Positions 55,095 through 63,883 of a DNA stretch of 64,000 nucleotides are shown here, one piece after another (the stretch's first letter is position 1; each line of letters starts with the position of its first letter). The notes below the pieces were generated by a model. The model was given only the letters and a program-made list of their open reading frames with translations, had not been told where the DNA came from and ran no database searches. The stretch spans positions 62,001 through 126,000 of the forward strand of contig JAKLJL010000005.1 of the NCBI GenBank assembly GCA_023151185.1, written 5' to 3'. This stretch comes from Bacteroidota bacterium (GTDB lineage Bacteria; Bacteroidota; JABWAT01). A program made the translations under genes and the position numbers.

Positions 55095-55524
55095 TTTGTT
55101 CTCCTGCCAGAGATTGTAAAACGGTTTCCAGATCAGTTCCGGCTTCTGAAGAAACTGTCAGATTGGAATATTGGTTGTAGCGGACCGAAGAATTGGACAC
55201 AGTGAAAAACCAGTTCCCAACTAAAATCCCGGTTACAACGGCTGCAGCAGAAAGCCCTGTAGTCAGAAAAAGAGACCTGAGATATCCGGTATTTTTTCCT
55301 TTCGTAAGGGTTCCTGTCAAAATCCGGTCTGCAAGGTCAGAATCAGGCTCCAGAAAATGAAGAGATTCAGGTGCAGGTGACCGAAAAACCTCTTGCAGAA
55401 ACCTGGCTTCTTCCTGGCATTCGGGGCAGGTGTTCAGATGGTTCTGAACTGCCAGACGGGTTTTTTCATCCAGCGTTCCTTCAAGGAAAGCCGGCAGATT
55501 TGTGTTTACATGGGTTTGTTTCAT
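55084..55524 (-). CDS. zinc-finger anti-sigma factor
   Basis: 146 residues. The ZAS motif VQNHLNTCPECQEEARFLQ gives HxxxCxxC, followed by a single membrane helix (LFLTTGLSAAAVVTGILVG). This is the layout of transmembrane anti-sigma factors that hold an ECF sigma inactive. It lies between the ECF sigma (38 bases upstream) and the Spy-like gene. Confidence 0.9.
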   Translation of the reverse strand: MKQTHVNTNLPAFLEGTLDEKTRLAVQNHLNTCPECQEEARFLQEVFRSPAPESLHFLEPDSDLADRILTGTLTKGKNTGYLRSLFLTTGLSAAAVVTGILVGNWFFTVSNSSVRYNQYSNLTVSSEAGTDLETVLQSLAGEQSEN

Positions 55525-55562
55525 AACTTATCCGGTAGTATCAAAAGACCAATAACACACTC

Positions 55563-56135
55563 CTAAAGGTGATGTTTCCAGGGCTTGAGTTTTTCAGCCA
55601 GTAATTTTTTCGCCCGGAAAATCCGGGTTTCGGCATTGCTCAGACTGATGCCAAGGGTGTCGGCAATGGTCTGGTAGTCCAAATCCTCATACCGGTTCAG
55701 AACCAGCGGAATCCGGTATTGCGGGGGAAGACTGCTGATAAGAGACTGAATAACCTTTTCCCGTTCTTTGTTTTCAAGGGTTTGATCGGGTCTTCCGGGA
55801 CTGGCAGGTTGCCAGGGTGCATGGCTGTCGACCGGCTCTTCCCGTTCCTCTGCATCTTCAGTCAGCAGGTCAAACCACTGAAATTTCCGTTCCCGGTTCA
55901 GGTGATTCGTGATGTGATTCAGTGAAATCCGGTAAATCCAGGTGTACAGGCCGGAATCTCCTTTAAAGGTCCCGAAGTTTTCCCAGACTTTCATAAAGAT
56001 ATCCTGGGTCAGATCCCGTGCAGTTGCCTCATCTCCGGTCATCCTGAACGCCAGATTCAAAATCGCCTTACCGTACTGCTGGTAAGCAGCACGGAACTGA
56101 ATCTCGGCATCAGTTGACAGTTTCAGTGCATTCAC
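55563..56135 (-). CDS. ECF RNA polymerase sigma factor
   Basis: About 190 residues from GTG at 56135 with AAAGGAAACC upstream; an earlier GTG at 56156 is in frame. Region 2 shows YGKAILNLAFRMTGDEATAR, DLTQDIFMKVWENFGTFKG and LYTWIYRISLNHITNHLNR. Region 4 shows ISSLPPQYRIPLVLNRYEDL and DYQTIADTLGISLSNAETRI. It resembles SigW/RpoE-type factors. It heads the operon with anti-sigma and Spy-like genes, which it probably autoregulates. Confidence 0.94.
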   Translation of the reverse strand: MNALKLSTDAEIQFRAAYQQYGKAILNLAFRMTGDEATARDLTQDIFMKVWENFGTFKGDSGLYTWIYRISLNHITNHLNRERKFQWFDLLTEDAEEREEPVDSHAPWQPASPGRPDQTLENKEREKVIQSLISSLPPQYRIPLVLNRYEDLDYQTIADTLGISLSNAETRIFRAKKLLAEKLKPWKHHL

Positions 56136-56204
56136 GGACCGGTTTCCTTTCGTCACATCCGGTTAGACCAGCAGGCCGGGGAAAACTTGCAGGAGAGTCA
56201 AAAA

Positions 56205-57518
56205 TTATTTTTCTGGTTTCCACCGCTGCTGAAACTGATCCCTGAGCCGGGTTTGGCGGCTGGTCAGGTCGATGGGTGCTCCTTCGATGAATAAATACTC
56301 GACCTGGCTGATCACTTCGAGCGGATTTCCATCGACCACCAGTATGGAAGCAGTTTTCCCCGGTTCAAGCGTTCCCGAATGATCAGAAATTCCCAGAATC
56401 TCTGCGGGATACCGGGTGATGGATTTCAAGGCTTCGGTTTGACTCAGACCCGAACCGGCTGCATATCCGGCCTCGTGAGGTAAATTCCGGAGATTACTTT
56501 CAGAGCCGGACATATCGGAGTTCAGATTGGCGATGGCAAAGGGAATTCCGTTTGCCTGCAGCAGTCCGGGAAGCCGGTAAACCTGATCGTAGGCATCATC
56601 TCTGTTTTCCGGAACCGAAAATACCGACCCGACGATGACCGGAATCCGGTTTCCTTTCAGAACATCCAGACATTTATGGGCTTCACGTCCACCTACCAGA
56701 ATCATTCTGACGTCCTGTTCTTTGCAAAACCGGATTGCAGCGAGGATCTGAAGTAAATCATCTGCCAGAATGAGAACGGGTTCTTTTTTATCAAATACGG
56801 GAAAAAATCCTTCCCATTTGGAATCATAGGACCAGGAACTGCTTTTCCCGGCCAGTTTAGCCTTGCGGTAAGCACGGGCTTCTTCAAAGGCTGATCTGAG
56901 TTCATCCAGATTTTTCTGAATCAGCTGTTTTTGTTCTTCGGCCGGAGTTTTGATCCACTGTGCAGAAATAACGGACATCTGCGGCCAGTTAATGACCAGT
57001 CCGGCATTTGCCTTGATCAGGGTCTCTTCCCAGGTCCAGCCGTTCAGTTTCATTATTGAGGCATGACCTGCTATGAGTCCGCCAACCGGTAGGGTCAGGT
57101 TATATGCAATTCCGTTGCTCCGGGCTACCGGAATCAGTTCACTGTCGGTGTTATAGCTGACCTCTGACCGGATGTCAGCATTGTTGCTGCCGGTTTCGGC
57201 ATGATCATGTGTCTGACGAACCAGTTCGAATTCCCTTAATCCCAGTACGGAACCGGCAGCAAATAAGGCCGGATACACATTTTTCCCTTTAACTGAAATT
57301 ATTTCTGTTCCTTCAGGAAGGTCAACCGACGGTCCGGCTGCTATGATTTTGCCGTTACTGAATAAAACCATCCCGTTTGGTATCGGGTCGCCTGCCATTG
57401 TATAAACCGTTCCGCCAACCAGGGCAATCGGATGACCAGCAGTGCGGGCAGCGGGGTTTCCACCTGAAAGTGCCGTAGCCGGAATCAGAAAAATCAAAAA
57501 AGAAAACAGCTTTTTCAT
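56205..57518 (-). CDS. amidohydrolase-like secreted protein with degenerate metal site
   Basis: 437 residues with a signal peptide (MKKLFSFLIFLIPATALSGG). The amidohydrolase composite fold is evident from ALVGGTVYTMAGDPIPNGMV and the C-terminal GTLEPGKTASILVVDGNPLE. The expected HxH motif after the first strand is replaced by NVYPALFAAGSVLGL, so classical metal binding is probably lost. An Asp remains in IANLNSDMSG. It is the downstream member of a pair, overlapping the larger gene by four bases (ATGA). Confidence 0.85.
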   Translation of the reverse strand: MKKLFSFLIFLIPATALSGGNPAARTAGHPIALVGGTVYTMAGDPIPNGMVLFSNGKIIAAGPSVDLPEGTEIISVKGKNVYPALFAAGSVLGLREFELVRQTHDHAETGSNNADIRSEVSYNTDSELIPVARSNGIAYNLTLPVGGLIAGHASIMKLNGWTWEETLIKANAGLVINWPQMSVISAQWIKTPAEEQKQLIQKNLDELRSAFEEARAYRKAKLAGKSSSWSYDSKWEGFFPVFDKKEPVLILADDLLQILAAIRFCKEQDVRMILVGGREAHKCLDVLKGNRIPVIVGSVFSVPENRDDAYDQVYRLPGLLQANGIPFAIANLNSDMSGSESNLRNLPHEAGYAAGSGLSQTEALKSITRYPAEILGISDHSGTLEPGKTASILVVDGNPLEVISQVEYLFIEGAPIDLTSRQTRLRDQFQQRWKPEK

Positions 57519-60500
57519 TTCAGGTCTCCCCTGGTTATTAAACCCGTTTCATCATAAACTTCCAGACACCGGTTCATTTTGGGGCGGGTTATTTTATCTT
57601 TTGAAATTTTTTCCATAGGGACGCCCGAGTTCAGAATTTTCTGGATCAGAGCCTTTTTCATCCGGTCTATTTTTTCCTGATCGGCTTTATCCTGCTTCCG
57701 GTCAAAATAAAGGCGTCCGTCAATCCAGGTTTGGTCGGGCCGGCTGAAAGTGGACAGCGGATTTCCGTCCCAGATAACAAAATCGGCATCTTTCCCGGTT
57801 TCCAGGCTCCCGGTCAGATGATCAATTCCCAGATTGATGGCAGCGTTCAGAGTGACGTACCGGATGGCCTTTTCGGGTGGAACGCCTCCGTATTTAACTG
57901 CCTTGGCGGCCTCGGTATTCAGCCTCCGGGCAAGTTCATCTGAATCTGAATTAAATGATACCACCACGCCTTCCTGTTCCATCATGGGGCCGTTGTAGGG
58001 AATCGCATCAATCACTTCATATTTATAAGCCCACCAATCAGAAAACCCTGAACCGCCTGCCCCGTGACGGGCCATTTCGCCGGCCACTTTATATCCTTCG
58101 AGGATATGCTGGAATGTTTTGACTTTGAAACCAAGTTCATCCCCGATTCTGATCAGGGCCAGAATTTCGGACTGTACATAAGAATGGCACTGAATCCCAC
58201 GCTTCCCATCAAGAATTTCAGAAATGGCCTCAAGTTCCAGATCTCTGCGGGGTTTGGGTTGGTCCTGGTTTTTCTTCCACATTTCCCAGGCCGTTTTATA
58301 TTCTGCTGCCCGGATGAATTCATCCCGGATGACTTCATAAACACCCATCCGGGTTTTGGGGTAACGGGTATTGTCGTACCGGTTCGACTGCCTTGGATTT
58401 TCTCCGAGAGCAAATTTAATACCGGGGAAGGCGTCTTTGAATTTGAGATTTTCTGCCGGTTGTCCCCACCGGAATTTGACGATCTGGGTTTGACCGCCGA
58501 TGGCATTTGCCGACCCGTGCATCAGATTTGAGGTTGTAACGCCGCCGGCTAGCTGCCGGTAAATCGAAATATCGGTTGGGTCTACCACATCTCCGATTCT
58601 GACTTCAGCCGAAACACCCTGGCCGGTTTCATTGACTCCGTTTGAAATGGCAGTATGGCTGTGGGCATCTATAATGCCGGGTGTCACATGTTTTCCGCGG
58701 CAATCGAGAACCAGTGCCCCGGCCGGTGCCTTTAAATTTTTACCGATCTGACTGATTTTGCCTTTTTGAACCAGAAGATCCGTTTCTTCCCGGTTTTCAT
58801 CAGGTCCGGCAGTCCAGAGAGTTGCAGACTTAACGAGAACGGCAGAAGGCTGCTCAGGTTCAGAACCTTCCCGGCCGTAAGCTCCGAAGGGAAAAGTCAG
58901 AGGGAAGGATGCCTTTTCGACCGGCTGTTTTTCAGCAGGAACCAGTGTTGATGCTGAATCTGACCTGGCGGGTAAAAACTCGGTTTCAGAAGTGCCATCC
59001 GGCCAGAGAAGGGTCAGATCAAGACCGGTTTTTTCTGCAGACAGGGAAATGACCGAAATGCCCGGTTTCCCCAGAGAATCAGACCGGAAACTACCAGACA
59101 GCACACTGTTTTCCAGTTTGACCTGACTGATACTGAAGGATTTCCTTTCCCGGTCCAGAGTTATTCTGGTACCGGATCCGGATCCCGAAATTGAGACCAG
59201 GTTTGTACCCGTGGCTCTTCCGTAGGTTCCTTTCGGTTCTGCCGGCAGGTCGCTGCTGCCTGTAATTTTAATTCCCTTTATCCAGAGGTCGGTAATAACG
59301 GTTTCAGATGAAAAAACAGATCCTGTTGCGATAAAAAAAGAGGCAGTTTTTCCGGGTTCAAGCGATCCGTGAGTTTTGGAGATTCCAAGAAGTGCCGCCG
59401 GAGTTTCGGTCAGTGCCCGGATGGCATCCGGTTCAGCCAGGCCCCGTTGTACAGCCAGTCTGAGTGCAGAAAGAAACGCAGAACCATCTGGTAACCCACG
59501 GGTTGTAAAGGCAACAGGAAATCCTTCCTTTCGGACCAGAGCCGGGTTTTCAGGGGCAAAATCCCATTCAAGAAGTTCCTCAAGTGTGGCGTTCAGAGCC
59601 TTTTCGGGTGATGAGACATCCGGGGCTTTAGGAAAGTTCAGCGGCAGGATGAAGGGATGTTTCGGGAAGTTTCCGGCAGATTTCAGCCATTTGAATTCCA
59701 TTCCCGACCCAACAAATACGGGTGAAAAGCCAAGTTCAGCCGCCAGCCGTTCGAATCTGGGAATCTGGAGTTCGTCTGTGGTGACACAAAAAAATGCCGG
59801 TTTGGTTTTTGTTGCCCTGATCAGTCTTTCAAGTGCTGCATCCTGGGCCGGAAGCTGATTTGCACCGGGATTTTTTTTCCAGGATTCCATCCTGCTTTCA
59901 TACCAGGCAGCATCAAAAAATGTTTGGCGGATGAGTGCAATTGCACCCATTTCTGAGTTGGGATCGGGCCCGGCTGACGGGGTGGCAAGTGACAGACTCC
60001 AGGCAGGAGGTGCAGGAACAGCATCTTTTCCGGATCCCTGCAAACCAAGGTCCAGAACCGCACTTTCTCCCCGGAGCAATCCGTCTGAAGCAAGAAAACA
60101 GGCCGTTGTAAATCCTGCTGACCTGAATTTCCCGACAATTTTCTCATCAGGAACTGCAAAATCAAAAACTGAAGTTTCCGGCTGAATATTCGGATTCCAT
60201 TTCCGGGGTTTCAGGGTGGTACCCGGGGGCAGGATGGTTTTTGTCCAGTTTAAAGCTGCCGGTTCAATCCAACCGGCATAGACAGATTTTCCTGTAAGAT
60301 CAATGACCCGTGCTTCGTCAGGGATGGGAATACCGGATCCTGCACCGGTGATTACGCCACCTCTGAAAACCAGGGTGCCATCCTTGATTACCACCCCGGG
60401 TTTTATGTACAGATCGGCATGGATGAGGGCAAAACAGTCAATCCGTTCGGTTTGAAAGGGAGAAACAGGAGGAACCTGTGAAAAAACCAGATTCATCTGA

Positions 60501-60535
60501 AAGATCAGAAAAAGACAGAGCCAGTTAAGTTTCAT
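57515..60535 (-). CDS. tandem amidohydrolase-domain secreted protein
   Basis: 1006 residues with a signal peptide (MKLNWLCLFLIFQMNLVFSQ). It contains two amidohydrolase modules. The first (about 25-430) has VIKDGTLVFRGGVITGAGSG and GSLEPGKTASFFIAT but AGWIEPAALNW in place of HxH. The second (about 575-985) has LVQKGKISQIGKNLK, the intact metal motif PGIIDAHSHTAIS, GGVTTSNLMHGSANAIGGQ and VVSFNSDSDELARRLN with a candidate Asp, then GSLETGKDADFVIWDGNPLS. Only the second module is likely catalytic. A beta-rich spacer of about 145 residues separates them. The substrate is unknown. Confidence 0.88.
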   Translation of the reverse strand: MKLNWLCLFLIFQMNLVFSQVPPVSPFQTERIDCFALIHADLYIKPGVVIKDGTLVFRGGVITGAGSGIPIPDEARVIDLTGKSVYAGWIEPAALNWTKTILPPGTTLKPRKWNPNIQPETSVFDFAVPDEKIVGKFRSAGFTTACFLASDGLLRGESAVLDLGLQGSGKDAVPAPPAWSLSLATPSAGPDPNSEMGAIALIRQTFFDAAWYESRMESWKKNPGANQLPAQDAALERLIRATKTKPAFFCVTTDELQIPRFERLAAELGFSPVFVGSGMEFKWLKSAGNFPKHPFILPLNFPKAPDVSSPEKALNATLEELLEWDFAPENPALVRKEGFPVAFTTRGLPDGSAFLSALRLAVQRGLAEPDAIRALTETPAALLGISKTHGSLEPGKTASFFIATGSVFSSETVITDLWIKGIKITGSSDLPAEPKGTYGRATGTNLVSISGSGSGTRITLDRERKSFSISQVKLENSVLSGSFRSDSLGKPGISVISLSAEKTGLDLTLLWPDGTSETEFLPARSDSASTLVPAEKQPVEKASFPLTFPFGAYGREGSEPEQPSAVLVKSATLWTAGPDENREETDLLVQKGKISQIGKNLKAPAGALVLDCRGKHVTPGIIDAHSHTAISNGVNETGQGVSAEVRIGDVVDPTDISIYRQLAGGVTTSNLMHGSANAIGGQTQIVKFRWGQPAENLKFKDAFPGIKFALGENPRQSNRYDNTRYPKTRMGVYEVIRDEFIRAAEYKTAWEMWKKNQDQPKPRRDLELEAISEILDGKRGIQCHSYVQSEILALIRIGDELGFKVKTFQHILEGYKVAGEMARHGAGGSGFSDWWAYKYEVIDAIPYNGPMMEQEGVVVSFNSDSDELARRLNTEAAKAVKYGGVPPEKAIRYVTLNAAINLGIDHLTGSLETGKDADFVIWDGNPLSTFSRPDQTWIDGRLYFDRKQDKADQEKIDRMKKALIQKILNSGVPMEKISKDKITRPKMNRCLEVYDETGLITRGDLK

Positions 60536-60684
60536 CGGTTGAATTTGACCTTATGATAATAAAGTAAGCAGTTCAAGTTAATCAACCTGCATCAGGATGG
60601 CAAAAGAGGGCCCTGAATTCAGTAAATCCGGTTTAGGCAGGTGGTTGGGCTGCCCGTCTTTCATGAACAGGACTGTTTTACCTG

Positions 60685-60692
60685 TACCTTTG
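60685..60692 (+). promoter_or_regulatory. candidate Bacteroidota-type -7 element for the outer-membrane protein
   Basis: TACCTTTG matches TAnnTTTG, 53 bases before the ATG, leaving room for ACAGGAGGCACT. Confidence 0.45.
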
Positions 60693-60744
60693 CAACCTGA
60701 GGAAAGGCTTTCCGTAAGACTTTCCCAGACCTACAGGAGGCACT

Positions 60745-62607
60745 ATGAAACCCATGTTCCCGGCTGTACTGACTGCAGCATTTCTCACCGTGACGGTGAC
60801 CGTTCCACTTTCTGCTCAGGAAAAATCTGACAGGAAGCTTGAAAAACGAATCGAAAAACTGACCGAAGAACTTTCAGAGAAAATGACCGAAATGGCCGAA
60901 AAACTCGGAGATCTTCTCGACGATACTCAAAAAGAATCAAACCGGGATCTTGAAGCCCGTCAGAAAAATCTTCAGAAACGGACCGAACGCCTCCAGGACC
61001 GGTTGCGGGAACTTGAATCTGAGGAAGATTCTGAAGGAAAACAGGATGAACTTGAAGCCCTGAAAGAAGAACTGAACTCTGCAGAGTCTGAACTTGAGGC
61101 CCTTCAGGATGAAGCAAAAGCCAATGCAGATGCCCTTGAAGATGCTCAGGAAATGTCGAGGTATATCAATGATAAAACGGTTGAGGAAGGTGAAGTAATC
61201 CCCAATAAACTGATGGTGATCAACGGGAATCTGACCGTTTACGGAACCATTGAGGGAGATGCCATTGCCGTTAAAGGGGATGTGATCCTGAAAAGCACTG
61301 CCGTTATCAACGGGGATGCAACGTCCGTCGGTGGCCGGGTAATCCGCGAAGACGGTGCGAAAGTTACCGGAACGATCAATGAAGTGAAATCGGATACCGA
61401 AACCATGGAAGGCCGCCCGAAAGGCCGTCCCGGAAAACAACGGGGTGTTTATCCTCAGATTGATCCGGAAAAACAATATAAAAACCTGGACAAGCGGTGG
61501 ACCAACGGCCGTTCGATTGATTTTGATAACTGGTGGTGGGATGAAGAATCCGTTCAATTGACTTATAACCGGGTTGACGGACTTTATTTTGGCCTTCAAA
61601 AGGAGAAAAACTACTATTGGAATGACAATCGTAAGTTTTCTGTCCACGGATATCTGGGGTATGGATTCGGAAATTCCAGCTTTCAGTACAAAGGAGCCTT
61701 TGACCGCTGGATCAATGATGATTACCGGACTGAAATCGGGGTTGAAGGATACGATTTTACCGAGCCGAAAGATGACTGGAAAATGACCCAGGCAGAAAAC
61801 TCGGTGATGGGTCTGGTTGCGCGTGAAGATTTTCTTGATTGGTACCGGGTTAAAGGTGTTGGGTTCCATCTGAGCCAGTATTTCACTCCGGATGCCCGGA
61901 TTACAGCAGAATATCAGACCAGAACTTATTCCAGTCTTGAAAACTCGGTTCAATGGTCGGTTTTCGGCGGGGATAAACGATTCCGGCTGAATCCTGCAAT
62001 TCAGGATGGTGAAATCAGATCGATGATCTTTACCGGCGAGCTGGATAAAGTCAGTGATTTTGGCATGAACCGGAAAGGCGTCTATCTGAAAGCCTCCGGT
62101 GAACTTGCAGGTGGCGGGTTAAAAGGGGATTACAGCTATAACCGGATTCTTGCTGACCTGAGAGGCTATACCAGTTTTTCTGAATATGACAATCTCGGTG
62201 CTCATCTGATGGTCGGCAGCGGTGACGGAAACCTGCCGCTTCAGAAAATTTTTGAGCTTGGCGGCCCCGGGTCTCTCGATGGGTACCGGACCAATGAATT
62301 TGCCGGCAACCGGATGGTACTGCTGAAACTGGAAAACCTGATTCACAGCGAAGATCTGCAGGATGAGCTTCCCTCGCCGATTGATGATCTGAATCTGCTT
62401 CTCTTTACTGAAGTTGGTTATGTAAACGGCGTAAAGCCCGGTGAGAAAATGTGGGAAGGTTTCGACATCCGGACAAATTCCCTGAAAAACAGCATTGGGT
62501 TCGGTTTTGCCAGTGAAGATGAAGATTTCCGGTTTACCCTTGGCTGGCGGACAGACAAAGGCGGAGATCCGGTTCAGCTTATGGTGCGGTTCAGAAAACC
62601 CTTCTGA
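60745..62607 (+). CDS. coiled-coil/bactofilin-like/BamA-type barrel outer-membrane protein
   Basis: 620 residues. Order: signal peptide (to about 24, VPLSAQ); charged coiled coil (about 25-130, rich in Lys/Glu); a segment like polymer-forming bactofilins (about 147-212: NKLMVINGNLTVYGTIEGDA, VKGDVILKSTAVINGDATSV); a basic linker; then a C-terminal beta-barrel. The barrel includes LGGPGSLDGYRTNEFAGNRM, the G-S-L-x-G-Y loop of the BamA/surface-antigen barrel, and ends with VRFRKPF, the terminal-Phe outer-membrane signal. Start has ACAGGAGG. The soluble part should lie in the periplasm. I do not recognise a described family with this order. Confidence 0.78.
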   Translation: MKPMFPAVLTAAFLTVTVTVPLSAQEKSDRKLEKRIEKLTEELSEKMTEMAEKLGDLLDDTQKESNRDLEARQKNLQKRTERLQDRLRELESEEDSEGKQDELEALKEELNSAESELEALQDEAKANADALEDAQEMSRYINDKTVEEGEVIPNKLMVINGNLTVYGTIEGDAIAVKGDVILKSTAVINGDATSVGGRVIREDGAKVTGTINEVKSDTETMEGRPKGRPGKQRGVYPQIDPEKQYKNLDKRWTNGRSIDFDNWWWDEESVQLTYNRVDGLYFGLQKEKNYYWNDNRKFSVHGYLGYGFGNSSFQYKGAFDRWINDDYRTEIGVEGYDFTEPKDDWKMTQAENSVMGLVAREDFLDWYRVKGVGFHLSQYFTPDARITAEYQTRTYSSLENSVQWSVFGGDKRFRLNPAIQDGEIRSMIFTGELDKVSDFGMNRKGVYLKASGELAGGGLKGDYSYNRILADLRGYTSFSEYDNLGAHLMVGSGDGNLPLQKIFELGGPGSLDGYRTNEFAGNRMVLLKLENLIHSEDLQDELPSPIDDLNLLLFTEVGYVNGVKPGEKMWEGFDIRTNSLKNSIGFGFASEDEDFRFTLGWRTDKGGDPVQLMVRFRKPF

Positions 62608-62632
62608 TCTTTTTTCCTGGCTTTTTCCTCAG

Positions 62633-62662
62633 ACAGGCTGCCCGGCAGCCTGTTTTTATTTT
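62633..62662 (+). terminator. Rho-independent terminator
   Basis: ACAGGCTGC, loop CCG, GCAGCCTGT, TTTTTATTTT. A perfect 9-base stem, 26 bases after the outer-membrane protein. Confidence 0.93.
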
Positions 62663-62789
62663 ATCGGGACGTGATGACCATCACCCGGGATCCCGGTTTT
62701 CCTGCAAGTTTTTTTAATTGGTTTTGTCAGACCCTTCAGCCCAGCTGGAAATAGGCAACTCAACCAACACAAAAAACGAAAAGGATACG

Positions 62790-63779
62790 ATGATGAAGAA
62801 AAACCCCTTAATCCCCAGAATTTTCCTCCCGGGTCTCATTCTGGTTCTTGCTGCCTGCAGTGATCATATTACCGGAAACAACGACTCTGATTCTGACGGA
62901 ACAGGTTCAGTTCTGGAATCCTTCAACAGTGAAGTGGCTTCTCAGGGAACTGTTGCCATTGACCTGGGCGATGCTGTTGGCCTTATCGGGCTTGACATCG
63001 GGCCGCTTCCGCATGATTCAACAGGAACCCTGGCTTTGAATGCACGGATAATCGTCTTTGCTGATACGGCCGTTCAGGCACATCCCTTTAAGTCGGGCGG
63101 TCTGGATATCGGAACCGTGACTCTGACTCACAACGGGCAGACCCTGACCTTTTACCAGCATACCGTCAGAGAAGGCGGTGTTGTCTATGAACTGCTGCCA
63201 AAACCTGAAAAGGGAGTTAAGCCAACTCCGGTTGCCTTTGCTGCCGGAAGTCCGGTGATGCTGACTGTTTCAGGCACTGCCTCCTTCCCTGCTCAATCCC
63301 TTGAAATTACACCGTCTTCTGTTCTCTCGATCTCAAACCTGGAAAATGGCGCAGCCCTTCCATCAGGTTCTGATCTGACGGTGTCCTGGACGGGGTCAGC
63401 TTCCGATTCCCTGGTTCTGCGGATTCTGCCGGCACCGCCTGCACCCGGAACCCAGCCTTGTGATTCCGCTTTTGCAAAAGGTGGCCCGGGCGGAAAAGGC
63501 CCGAAAGACGGCCCTGGTGGCAAAGGTGGCCCCGGCGGTAAAGGAGGTCCTGGTGGACCAGGCGGAAAAGGTCCGAAGCCGCTATTTGAAATAAAATTAA
63601 GTGCAGCAGCAGGTTCTTACACGCTTGCATCTGCCGACCTGACCACCCTGCTTGGCAGCTTTAATGGCAGTGCGGTGATTGTAGACCTTCATCAGAGAAG
63701 CCTTTCTGATATTACCTCTTCTGCAGGAATGCTTAAAGTTCTTCAAAGTGTTCATGACGGAGTTCTTTTGAAGAAATAA
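62790..63779 (+). CDS. lipoprotein with Gly/Pro/Lys collagen-like tract
   Basis: About 329 residues from ATG at 62790 with AAAAGGATACG upstream; the open frame to 62718 is leader. MMKKNPLIPRIFLPGLILVL is the signal and LAAC the lipobox. The mature part has two beta-rich regions, then a tract at about 63478-63576 of GGPGGKG units (about 30 residues). It finishes with KLSAAAGSYTLASADLTTLL. I do not recognise the family; the middle (ISNLENGAALPSGSDLTVSW) resembles an Ig-like fold. The single-base-pair-rich tract is prone to length change. Confidence 0.72.
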   Translation: MMKKNPLIPRIFLPGLILVLAACSDHITGNNDSDSDGTGSVLESFNSEVASQGTVAIDLGDAVGLIGLDIGPLPHDSTGTLALNARIIVFADTAVQAHPFKSGGLDIGTVTLTHNGQTLTFYQHTVREGGVVYELLPKPEKGVKPTPVAFAAGSPVMLTVSGTASFPAQSLEITPSSVLSISNLENGAALPSGSDLTVSWTGSASDSLVLRILPAPPAPGTQPCDSAFAKGGPGGKGPKDGPGGKGGPGGKGGPGGPGGKGPKPLFEIKLSAAAGSYTLASADLTTLLGSFNGSAVIVDLHQRSLSDITSSAGMLKVLQSVHDGVLLKK

Positions 63780-63826
63780 TCGTGACCGGCAGAAGGTTTC
63801 CCTCGGCTTTCTGCCTGTTTCTCCGC

Positions 63827-63860
63827 AAAAAAAAACCCGGTTAAAGCCGGGTTTTTTTTA
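63827..63860. terminator. bidirectional Rho-independent terminator
   Basis: A-run, CCCGG, TTAAAG loop with CCGGG, T-run: AAAAACCCGG then TTAAAG then CCGGGTTTTTTTT. It serves both the lipoprotein gene and the convergent partial gene. Confidence 0.88.
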
Positions 63861-63883
63861 TCCGTCAGAATCAGCAGCACAGA

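Noticed and set aside
60937-61953. 338-codon minus-strand frame
   Set aside because: Shadow of the outer-membrane protein gene; hydrophobic low-quality translation with no start signal.
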